From positions 8,310,157 through 8,374,156 of the forward strand of contig NC_029529.1 of the NCBI RefSeq assembly GCF_001577835.2: DNA of 64,000 bases. Reading direction: 5' to 3'. Under the pieces are notes generated by a model. The model had not been told where the DNA came from, did no database searches, and worked only from the letters and a program-made list of their open reading frames with translations. Below, piece by piece: positions 23,601 to 35,600 of this stretch. The position numbers and the translations under genes were made by a program. Each line of letters opens with the position of its first letter. Within the stretch, counting starts at the first letter, position 1. The stretch is from Coturnix japonica (lineage: Eukaryota > Chordata > Aves > Galliformes > Phasianidae).

Positions 23601-26600
23601 CTTTCCAGTCCTGCTGGTCACAGTATTTCTGTTGCAGACTATGGTGCCATTGGCCTTCTTGGCCACATGGGTACACTGCTGGCTCACATTAGCTGGCTGC
23701 TGACCAGCACAGCATGCTCAGGTCCTTCTCCTTTCCAGCCACTCTGCCCCAAGGCTGTACTGCTGGATGGGGTTATTAATGACCCAGCACTTACCCTTAG
23801 TTCATGTCATGTCATGTAACTTGGCCCATCAATCTTATCTAGGTCCCTCTGCAGAGCCTTCCTGACCTCAAGCAGATCAACAGTCTTGCCTTAGTGAGAG
23901 TGCACTCAGTGCCCTCATGCAGATTGTTGATTAAAACGTTACACAAAACTAGCCTCAGTATTTAAAGTATTTGCTGATGGACCATTTTGAGACTTTGTGA
24001 TTTCAGGCCTTTTAACATCTGTATGCCACGTTGCCTGTAGCATATAATCTTACAGCATTCATCTGTTTGCAGGAAGCTGATGGACAAACAAACTTTCTGC
24101 TCTTCGCAAGCTGCAAGTAATGTTTCCCGCTATGCAGCTGCTGTTTATAGAAAAGGTGACTTTGTTTTGTTACCCCTCACATCAGTGAAATATGTGAATT
24201 TCTGGGTTAAATAAGAGCTGTTTGTTCTGTGTTTTTAATAGCATAGGCTCATATTTAATTGATGCTTTTCTAAATAAAATGAAAGCTTTCCTTATGAGCA
24301 TCCCTGGAGTCCTTGAGGAGCTCCAGCAGAGTTTTAAATAATATAGCAGGACACTGTAGGTGCCTCCAGGATCTTAGTAGTCCGTGATGGCCTGAAACAT
24401 ACATTTGCAAAAAAAATTATTTATCTCACTTACATTGTATTATTATCTCCATCTAGGCATGGCTGTTTTATTTGCCTGTTCAGCACATCCTGCCCTTCTC
24501 TTGTTTCCTACTGTCACCGCAGAGTTTTGATGTGAGGATCATTGTAGATTGCCTACAGTGATGTCTCTTTCACTAGTAGTCTCCTGACAGATCAGATCTG
24601 AGCCAAAATGGGGCTCTCTGTAAGATCTGGCTCCAACATTAAAAAATAAGGTAGCAGGAGTAGGTCTTGATTTTTTTTCATACTCCTTTGAAATTCTGTG
24701 AACTGGATGAATCACTTAATCCCTTTTTACTGTGTTAAATATTTGTGCTCTCTGCAAGCGGTGCTGTTGCAGAGGTAGCAAAGTGATGAAAGTACTGTCT
24801 CTGTGCACTAGAAAACAATACCTTTAACCAATATCCATTCTCTTTTTCAGGTGAACTTCATCTGACTCCACTGCATGGAATTCTTCAGCTGAGGCCAAGT
24901 TTCACCTACTTGGATAAAGCTGATGCAAAACACCGCGAAAGAGAAGCTGCTAATGAAGGTAAATGCTACGTGAGTTGTGTTTCCTTTTGAGAGGTAGGAT
25001 GCAAATTCTCTCTATAATTTTATTCAAAGGTGTTTAATATAGCAATGAACTGATTATAGAACCATTTCACAGCCAGTTTTTTTCCCTGATCGTGTTTTCA
25101 GTGTAGTTGCATCAAGATTTTTGTGGAAAGGTGTGGGGAACTGGCAAAGAGAAAGAAGACAGTGGGTACTGTCAAAGGGCAGCAGTAGGAAGTGCCACCA
25201 CAGCCATTGAAAAACATCGGTGCCAAATTCATGGGAGCAGTTTCTCCTATTACATGAGCGGTGTGGTACTGTCATATGCTGCATAGTTTAGCAAGTGATA
25301 GTTCCTATTTCTGCCTTCTTCCAGAGCAGGCCTCCAGTTACAGATTGGCTCTGGTTGTTTTATTGCAGTGATGGTTTTATCCTGTTGTTCTTTTTTTGGC
25401 AGGTGGTGATTCATCCCAGGATGAAGCTGAAGATGACATTAAGCAAATTACTGTATGTTCACATTTACTTTATGTTATAGTTCAGGCAACATTTCATGAG
25501 AAAGCATGACAATTCACTCCCAAATAATTGGACGGGAAACTTTGTCTGGTTCTGGTGACCCTGGGCTTGGGAGGGGAAGCAAGGAAGGATTTGGCAGTTG
25601 TTGCACAGCTAGCACTGATAACAAGGATTGATTACTTTGAGCTAGGACCCCTGGCTTCTGTCCTCATTGTGCCAAATAGGTAATGGAGGTGTTTTGTTTT
25701 AAGTGTTTTGGAGCTGTATTTAATGATGTCCAAATCTTCTAGGTACGGTTTTCCCGCCCTGAGACTGAGCAAGCTCGTCAAAGACGTGTTCAGTCCTATG
25801 AATTCTTGCAGAAGAGACAAGCAGAAGAGCACTGGGTTCATCTCCATTATTATGGCTTGAAGGTAAGCGTGGGGCCCGGTGGCTCAGCCAGATTAAATCT
25901 GGGTATGTGGGAATCAGGGAATCATCAGAAGATAGTGAAGAAAAGTTGATCTGTAGGTTTGAAATGACCCCACAGTGCTGTGTGCCTCTGCCACCTTGTG
26001 GTCTCCACATTGGAAAAGCTTTAAAATCGAGAATTGGGCAAATCTAAGGTGGGGAGAGTTTAAGTCCAATAATCAGTCAGGTCTTAGTTTTGTAAAACAA
26101 TCAGGGGAAGCCAGTCAGTTCAGTGTTTGACACAGTGTGCATGTCAGGAGATTTTTGCAGTCACATCAGCTGGAGTGTTTCCACATCATATCTGCATCAT
26201 TCAAGAAGGCTGGTAGTTGAGCATCAGTGAGATGAAATGTTTGAGTAGCACGGTAAGGACAGAGCAGTCACAGTTCAGAATAAAGAGTCTGTCTGAAATT
26301 GTGTGTTCAGAACGTGTCAGTGATTTGTGCTTTTCTCCATATCTACAGGATAGTCGTTCAGAACACGAGCGCCAGTATTTATTCAGCCAAGGTCACGGCC
26401 TCGCTGAGAATACAGAACTAATAAAATCTCCCAGGTAAAGGTTTGATGGTTTTCTTGGGATTGTTTTTAGAGTAATAAGCGAGTATATATTTTCTAAAAT
26501 CTTATCCTTGATACTGATACCCATGGTAGAAGTTGAATTGTTTGAAAAATTGAGTCAAGCTTCAACTTCAGTTGCTTTCTGTGTTTCCTTGTGCTCTGAG

Positions 26601-29600
26601 GTTAAAACCAGTTGCTTCCAGTTGAGTTTGTAGCCTTGTATGTGTTATCACAGCCCAACATTATTGAGACTGCAGATATCGTTAAGGGAGAAGTAAAACA
26701 AAAGCTCCTTCTGATTAAAATAAATGAAAATTCTAAAGCCAACAACTACTATTGTTAGAAACTCTTAGAAAACTTTATTTTGGTGATTTTTAAGAGACAC
26801 CTGATGCTACTTGAAACATGTTTGGTTTTGGTTCTTGCTGACTGCAGCTATGTATAGGAATCTTCTGTGGTGTAGACAGTAATAATGTTTTGCTGTGAAT
26901 TGGTAGAACCATTGCCCAAGCAATAGGAAGGTGGCAGACTGCCACTCTCCTTAATGGTGTAGGTGTGTTTCTGTAACATTTAACATCTCAGTGGAGCAGT
27001 GCCAGGGGTGATGAGAAGTTTTCTGGGGTTGATTCTTTCCTTGCAGATGCTGGCAGTCGTGTTGGCAGTGTTGACCTTTTGCTTATTGCAGGTGTCTCTG
27101 CAGGACTTCATGTGGCCCCACTTACTGCTGTGTCAAAGCATTGTATTCAATGCTTTCATTCTTGCAGTTCCTGTTTTTGAACACAGGAGAGTACAGAAGA
27201 GTGAGGATTCTGACTCTCATCTATTTCATGCTTTTTCTTTGAATGGATGAATGTCAGTAGCTTTTACTAGCACTGAATTTGTGGAGGAAAATGAGAAAGG
27301 AAAATGAGAAAGGGGGGGCTCTATTTTTGGGCTGGTGTTTGTTTTGTAGATTCTAATAAGTAGAATTGCTTTAAGCAAAAAAATAGCTGTACTTAAACTT
27401 GGGAAATCTCAAGACAAACATTGTAAGGATGTGTTTTCTTTTTTTGTAGTGAATATTTAATGATGCTGATGCCTCCAAGTGTAGAGGAAGAGAAGTAAGT
27501 GTGCAGAATGTTCAGCTCTGATATTGTCTGGATGCTTTCTCATGAGCTGTGACTCACAAAGCTGTTGTTTATTTGCAGTAGCAAGCCAGTGGCTCCAAGC
27601 AACGTACTTTCTATGGCCCAGCTGAGAACTTTACCCCTTGCTGATCAGATTAAGATCCTGATGAAGAATGGTTTGTAATGCATTTGCACTTTACTTGTGA
27701 CTTCTGATTGTCTCAGATAAAAAAACCTTTTCTAATAGTGCCAGTTCTGTCCCCCTTCCAGACAGTGTCTGTGAAGCAGTCAGAAGCTGAGCATTTGCTT
27801 GAGAAGGCTGAGTGCTCTTTGGGAAAAAGAGCAGTAGGTGGAACTGACAGCTGTTCTGTATGTTTGCAGTGCTCTCACTCTTAGAATATTTTCTGAATGC
27901 ATTTATTTCTGCAGATATCTCCTGGAATGTGAAGTCTGAGTGTGACTTAAAAGTGGAAAGTTAATGCAACAGGCTGCACTTTGGGATTTTCTTCCCTTGA
28001 AAGTTTTCATTAATGTGCTTCTTGAGTGTTACAGAAGATTTATTCTATCTCTACAGTTACTGTCTAGTGAGAGCAAATCCTGAGAACCTCAGGAGCTTCC
28101 TGTCAAGGAACAGGTGTCTCTCTTTCCAAATACTGCCAAAGGAGTAGATTTTTTTATTTCAATCCATGCATTAATTTAGGGCCATTTAAGCTAATTAACT
28201 TTGTTGCAACATGAATGTGTGTTTTTTGAACAATTACTGACCATGGGTACTAAAATTTAGGTTTTGACTTTCTTTTTTCCCCCCAGATATAGCTGTGACA
28301 TGGAATTTCAGCATAAACATCAATCACCATATCCTAGAATTGAAACTCCGTTTGTATTTTGCATACTGATAAAGCCCTTCATCTGATGTTTCTTTTGCCT
28401 TTCAGTGAAGGTGATGCCATTTGCAAATCTGATGAGTTTGCTGGGCTCTGGGACTGACTCTACAGCAGTTCTCCGCTGCATTCAGCAGGTGGCGATGCTG
28501 GTCCAGGGAAACTGGGTGGTGAAGAGGTATGGCTTGTCTTTGTTGCTGAGATGTGGTTTTTTGCTGTAAGGAGAGAATTAGAACAATGGATTTTATGAAG
28601 TCGTCTTCACTGTGTATCTGTGTTCTCAATTCACAATGCTGGGAGATACTCATTCAACATTCTGTGCCTTGTTCTGCAGTAGGATAATGAAAATTCAAAC
28701 AGATGATGGCAGATGCCAGCACAGCCATACTCAGCCCAGCTAGAATTGTGGTGGAGCTGTAATGTAATCTGTATTTGCATTTGAGCTGTCAGATATTTGT
28801 TGTCTATACTCGTATTCTTTTGTGTGGGTACATGCCTGAATCCTTTCAGAGTTCCTTTCAAATATAAATACATGCGATAAACCATCCCTACCGATAGTAT
28901 TTCTTATCTAAATTCAGTCAGAGAAAGGTCTTTGTGCAGTTGCTTTGCCGTTCGTCTGTGGGTGCTGCTCTTGTCAGCTGAAAGCATTAACTGCCTTCTA
29001 GAGGTTAGCTTTACCTGTTGTAAAATGGCACTACATACATGTACAATGGTACACAGTGTAGCACATGAAATGGATGCTGTCTCATTTTCCTGTTTATTAG
29101 AACAAGGCACCTCATTGGGAGTTCAGTCTGAAGAGCAGTGTGATTTTTTTATTTTTTTTCACCTGGGTGGAGCAAAGAATTACAGTGTGTGGAGGAATTT
29201 TCTGCACTGAGATGTGTGGCACCAGTTACCAGCTCGTCTGTTAGCGGGATGCTTCTGCTGTTGTGATACAGGCCTGTGCTAGCTGTGTAGACCGCTTCAG
29301 TCCCTCTAGTCATTCCAAAAGGCAGCTGGGTGCAAATTTTAAGTGTTTTAGCACTCAGGGTGTTTTTATGTTATATGTGTTTCTTTGCTGTTTGTCTGAG
29401 GAGTCTGTGTGCATCTGTAGATACAGCCTGTTTGGGATGGTTGTGCACAGAGCAGTGCCTGCACACATTAGAGCTTTAAGTACATGAGGCTGAGTAGGAT
29501 CAGGATCTTGAGCCTGGTTGGCCTCAAGGCTTTGGATTCTGTGGAAATGAATGTCATCTAGTTGGTCTTGCAAGCAGACCAGGACAGCAGGGTGGTGTTA

Positions 29601-32600
29601 GTCCTGGGTCTGATTGGTTTGAGCATGAAAGCTCATAGCATTGTTCTCTTTAATCTTTGATTGCTGAGAAGGAATTAAAAAGAAGCACGGCACAAAAAAC
29701 TCATTTCTATAGATCAGCATCTGGGCTAAGTGCTACCTTCAAGGCTTACGTTAGTCTCAGCATTTCTTAGGATTGCGTTGGTCTTGTTTACACTCATGCA
29801 AGGGAGGAAAGGCTTTGCAAGAACAAAGCACAGCATGTACCTGTGTTGCACACATCTACCAGTCACAAGGCTGGGCTTTGCTGGTGTAAGCACTTCTTGT
29901 ATTTGTGTAATTGAAACAGAGTAATTACACTAATATTAGTTCCTTTAATGAAAGCGATGCTTTGGATAAAGGTGTAATTTAACTGCAGAAGAGGGAGAGC
30001 GTTTGTTATGTTAATTTTCAGCCATGCTGTATTTTGGGGAACCAAGTAGCTAATCTGTCTTCCTTTTTAATTAACAGTGATGTGCTCTACCCAAAAGACT
30101 CTTCCAGTCCGCATAGTGGAGTCCCTGCAGAAGTGCTTTGTAGAGGGAGAGACTTTGTTGTAAGTACAAAAGAGTTTGTTGTTTCTAAAGGAAATTATTG
30201 TTGAAGTCTGCCTGAGAGCCACGGCATTGCCAAACTTGGTTTGACATCCACTACTACTGCAATAAGATGTTTGCTCCAGAGAAATTATTTGTGCTGTAAC
30301 CCTGATGGTGGTTTTAAAAATCTGGCATGGGAGTGTTTGTGTGGACTGACATTGTGGCTGTCTGGTAAGTTCAGATTGCTGGTCATTAACAGTAGGTGGT
30401 ATTCATCTCTTTGTAATAGAACTTGTAGAGCTGCTATCACATAGCCTGCACAATGTGGGGCTGACAGCGAAGCCAGGGCTGGATAATGAAGTGCTTGTTT
30501 GTCCAGATACATTTCCGTGGGCTTAGAACTGCGAGGTCTCAGGAGGGCAGTGTGGCTAAGCCTTGTGCTCCCGGAGCATGCACTGTTGATCTTTAAAAAG
30601 GATTTTATTCCCCTGAGCTGCTAATCAGTGAAAGGACTTTGTTCCTAAGTACCTTCTGTGAGTGGTAGCTGCATATGGAAGTCTTGTACATACAGGTCTT
30701 GCATGTATGCACGTAACCACAGTAAGGAGGAACAACTTTGTTTTGTGTTTATTTTTCCTAACCATGGAAAGAATTAAGTTCCTGGGTGCTTCCTAAGCTC
30801 ATATCTAGTTTATGGCTTCCACCCCATTAAAAAGAAATTAACGAGTGCATTGCTTTCACGTTTTTCAGTTAGACCTAATTGTTCCCCTTGTTTGCAAAGT
30901 CTGTTTACAAGATTTAGTTCCGAGTAGGAGCATACTGTGCAAGAGACCTTAAGGATATGGCAGCTCTAGCGTAAGATAAAACTGATGGTGATTGAAGCTG
31001 ACATCTTACTGTGTCTTGATGTCTGCCCAAGTCACTGCTGTATGGAGATCTGCAATCAGGTGTGACTGGCTGACATTAGTCTTTAAGACACAGCAGATTG
31101 TGTGACACCTTGTGTGTGAAGTTCTGGGAACCAGAAATAATTATGCTTGGTTGAGTAAGTGCTAATGCTTAGCAACTAAAATGTAAAGATAAAGCATTTA
31201 GTAATGGAAGGTATTTTACCCTTATTGTAAATACTGTAAAAGACCAATGGTGGCTTTAATGTGCAGTTGTTCTATGCTGTGCTTTGAAGGAGGTAAGTAA
31301 TTCTTGTTTTTTCTCAAAGCTGCTGTTTTTTCCCAAATTCTTACATAATAATTTCAGAGTTCTAGTTGAGAATAAAGTGCCTAATAAGAAATGACTGCCT
31401 CAGAGTTGTGTGCAAGGAGGGGTGACAGATCTGTTTCCTTTAGGCAGCAGCTTCTTTTCCTTTAAAACAGAAATGCCTTGTGCTGTGAGTGTGGTGATCT
31501 TGTGAGTTTGTAGGGAGAAAGGAGCTGAGTCAGAGGGATGTTTGGAAGCACAAGAAGAAATTGACAACAACCAGATTTTTAAATTATTTGCAACACTATT
31601 AATAAACACATATTAAGGGAGATTGTAATTGATTTAAATGGAGATGGAAAGAAATCAAAGATCATTTTCAGACAGTGGTAGTTCTACCCAAGTCCTCATG
31701 TGCCCATTAGCCTACTCTCAGCAGCTGCCTTGCAGTATGTTGGGCCTTGGGAGCTGCTCAGCAAAGCACCTGGATTTTCCATTAACCAGAGATAAATACA
31801 TGAGTGAATGGCCATCATCGCATGACTGTGACTGTGGTGATGTGCATTGAAAAAGGCAGCAGACACTTTCTAGGAGGCTGTGAGCTGCAGAAATGGAGCA
31901 GTCAGCAGCTTCTAGTGGCACTGCACCCAAAGAAGTGAAAGAAGAGTTTCTTTAGATTGGTGAACAAGTGTGCTAAAGCTGAGCGTGAGGTGTGACTGCT
32001 GCAGCTTCAGCATCACCACAGTAGAAAGGTTTTTTTGGAAGCTAAATGAGGTTTGAGAGATTCTTCAGAGCTTTTGTAGTCAGAGGTTCACCAAGGGAAA
32101 CCTTGGACTCTCAAAGCTTCTGATACTGTGCGTGGCTGTTTGAGCAAGGAATAGGCCACAAAGTGCTTTCCTTTGTGTGAACATCACTTGCTTCCGCATT
32201 CTTGAAAGGAGTTGAGTTTCCATTTTTCTGGTAACATCATTGAAAAGTGTTGTTTCTGTGACTTCAGTAAGGCAACTCCTGAATAGTTAACAAGGTTTTC
32301 TCTTTTGTTTCCTTCCTAGATGTGGAAGTTCACACAGGACCGCTGGGTTGTACGAAAGGAAGTAGCGGCAGTTACAAAAGTGAGTGACTTCTTCCTTACA
32401 CAGAGGTTGGTGCTAACTGTGGGCATTGTCTGCAGGTCGGTAACAGGTGCTGCTGCAAGCCTTTTCTTTCAGGTTCACAGTGTCTGCATTACTGCTGACT
32501 TGCAGTGTTGCTAACCAAGGCATATCTTCACTTTGGAACAGGTATAGACACTCTTTACAGAATTATTTCAAGCAGCTCCCACAATTACAGTTTCATAGGA

Positions 32601-35600
32601 CATGACTGTCCTTGCAGCTGAGCCACTGGAATGCATCTTTGTCACCTCTTCTGTTTTGGTGGAAAGCTGAACATCCTTTGAATTAAGCTTGCAAGGCACC
32701 AAAGCAGATGAGAACTCGTGCAGTCCACACTGATGCTCCGCTTTTGCAGAGTGCGTTACAGAAGTACAGCACTTCCAATGGCATTTGTCAAAGCTGCCAG
32801 TATTGAATAAAAGCTTTAAAACAACTGTCAGAAGGGGGAAAAAAAAAATAATTTGTTTAAAACAAAATAAAATGATAGAACACAAATAAGTTGATGTATG
32901 GATTGGCTACTTTTGGAATTTAAAGTCCGGTGCTGTTTAAAAGCTGTGCATGTGTAGGTGCAGCATGTCTGATTCGGAGCTCTAAACTAAGATGAAAGTT
33001 GTAGGACATGCTTCTCTGCAAAATAGTCTTTTCATCTCAGTAAACTCCCTTTTCTTTACAAAACATGTCATGAGCTATTTGACTCTCAGCTGATTAATCA
33101 CTGCTCTCTGAAGTGCTCTGCCTTTAACATTGTGTGAAAGCGCTGGTGTTGCAAAGGATAAATATCTCTGACTGACTTAGGCATGTGTTTGTGGGAGTGC
33201 CCCATGTACACCAAATCAGTCCTGCTCATCCTGCCACGTGGAACTGTGCTCTTTGTTTCATGGCTGTAAGTGCCCTATGTGAATTGACATCCATATCGTT
33301 CTTCCTTTTTCTTTTAGCTTTGCCCTGAAGATGTGAAAGACTTCCTTGAGCACATGTCTGTGGCAAGAATAAACAAAGGTTGGGAGTTCATGCTCCCTTA
33401 TGATGAAGACTTCGTTAAGAAGCATCCAGATATAGTTCAGAGGCAACGTATGCTGTGGATGGGCATTCAGGCCAAGTAAATGACTTGCTTTATTTTGGGG
33501 AGTCAGATAAAAATGAGGAATGATCTAGGGTGAAGTTTCTGTGGATACTGATGGATATATATTTGATCCATATTACCTTTAAGGCTTACTCCTCTCAGGG
33601 GGTGTGGTTGGATGGGGGATTGTGTTGATGCATCTTTCAAGTCGCTCTTTTTCTTTGGCTTCCAGAGGACAGCTCTCACAGTATCACAGTATCACAGTCT
33701 TGTGCGGGTTGGAAGGGACCTTAGAGATCATCGAGTCCAACCCCCGGGATTCGAGCCTCCTGTGTAGCAGAGCAGCACTTCTACCACTTGCGCTACAGGG
33801 GGATTCGAACCCCGGCCTCCGGTGCTGCAAAGCAGCATTCCTACCACTGCACCACCGGGGCACACAACTTTCTAGAAATTAAATGCTTTGGCTAAAAAGT
33901 TAAAGCTGGTGTGGCTGCAGGCAACCGTAACAACAGAAACAATACTGGTATGATTTCCTTTGTATTTCAGATTAGAAAAAGTCTATAATCTTGTAAAGGA
34001 ACACTTGACACCAAAGAAACAAGAGGCACAATCAGGTAATGGAATTATTTGGATCTCCTTGAAGCTCAGTGTTTCTGGGTGATATTTTGTTGTTTCTCTG
34101 TTTTTGAGTGTGTTGGGGATTGATCCTGTGTCTGGTGTTACTCCATATTTGTAATTTCTTCCACTTTATTTGATACAGTGTGGTCTTCACTTGCATCAGT
34201 GATACTGATGGTGACACAGGCTTACTGTAGCTGAGCATGGGAGGACTCCTTGGCACTGGGGACTCTATTTGATAGTGTAAAATGAGCTGGGTATATTAAC
34301 CACTTCCTCATTTAAGACAGCTTCTGTGGCATAGTGGTGTAAGCAGCTCCTGCCTTGAGTACATGGCCAGAGCATGAGTGATTCTTACCTTTTGGTTCTC
34401 GGGCTGACATGCATGAGGTTGAGTCATTCCATTTTCAGTTCCAAATAAAACAGGATGGGATTTTTTTATTTCCCCTGATTTGCTGTGGGATCTGTGATGT
34501 GGTTGAGGGCTAAACAGTTAATGAGGAATGTATTTGCCAGGGTCTGCAAGGGGGTGTAAAGTTGTCTCTTTGCCATCCCTCTCCACCACGGATGTCAGGG
34601 AGAATATTAAGTAGCTGTTCTATAATCCTAAAAGGTTGTGAAAACCTGAGATTCCAGAGAGTTTTAACTGGGCATTTGGCTCACTGCCAGACACTGGAGC
34701 CAGTGAGCAGTATAAGCAGAACTGACAAATGCATATAAATCCACTTCAATACCTTGTGTTTGATCTGCTTGGAAGGATTAGGTGTTGGGTTATTCAGAGA
34801 GAGCTGGTGTGCCTAATAGTAGAGGAGGTATCTGCATCAGTGTTATCAACGTGCTTATCTTTTTTTTTTTTTTTTCTTTCCTTTTTTTTTTTTCTTTTTC
34901 TTTTTTAATTTTAAGTTATAGTAGTGGGGAGGGAAGTAAAATCTGATCAGTAAACCAGGCTTATGCCTTAGGTTCCACAAGAAATGTTGTTTCCTGGCTT
35001 TATTTCAGTGAGTCATTCAAGCAGCACTCTGCAAAACTGGAGTCTTGTTTATGGTGGGATTTTATGCTACATTTCATTTGTTATCAGGCAATCCATTGCT
35101 GGTTTCCGGGGAGCAAAGAGTCAACATGGCAAAAGCAAAAGTCAAGCAGAACTATGGGCAGCTGGACAAGGAGTTCCAGAAGCAAAAGGCAGAACTGAAA
35201 TCAAATGATGCTTCATCTAAGATAGATGTTTCCAATATCCGCATTAAAGAGGAGCCTGTGAGTGACGAGGAGCCCATGGACACCTCTGTGTATGAGGGCC
35301 TGAACAACGGAATCATCAATGGCCTCCACACGGAGGAAGACTCCACGGACACCTTAAATGGCCACTTGCCTGGAGGCTGCAGCGATCGGGTAGCCCAAGA
35401 ACTGAAGGAATTTGTGTCCTCAACGTTTAAGAAACAATTTGTGCTCACCTTGAGTGAGCTTAAACGGTTGTTTAACCTTCATTTAGCCAGTCTGCCTCCA
35501 GGACATATATTGTTCAGTGGCATTTCAGACAAAATGTTACAGGACATGGTGTTGGACGTTGGCTGCAAACAGATTTTGGTGCCTGTAAGTATTTTTTTTT

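Noticed and set aside
23485-23819. Open frames on the plus strand within the POLR3E intron
   Set aside because: They are antisense readings of the CR1 3' region, not host coding sequence.
33799-33861. Second genuine tRNA gene on the minus strand
   Set aside because: The B box is perfect and an A box is present, but the anticodon stem does not fold with a 7-base loop, and the acceptor stem has no partner before the second unit. It fits a SINE head better than a working tRNA gene.
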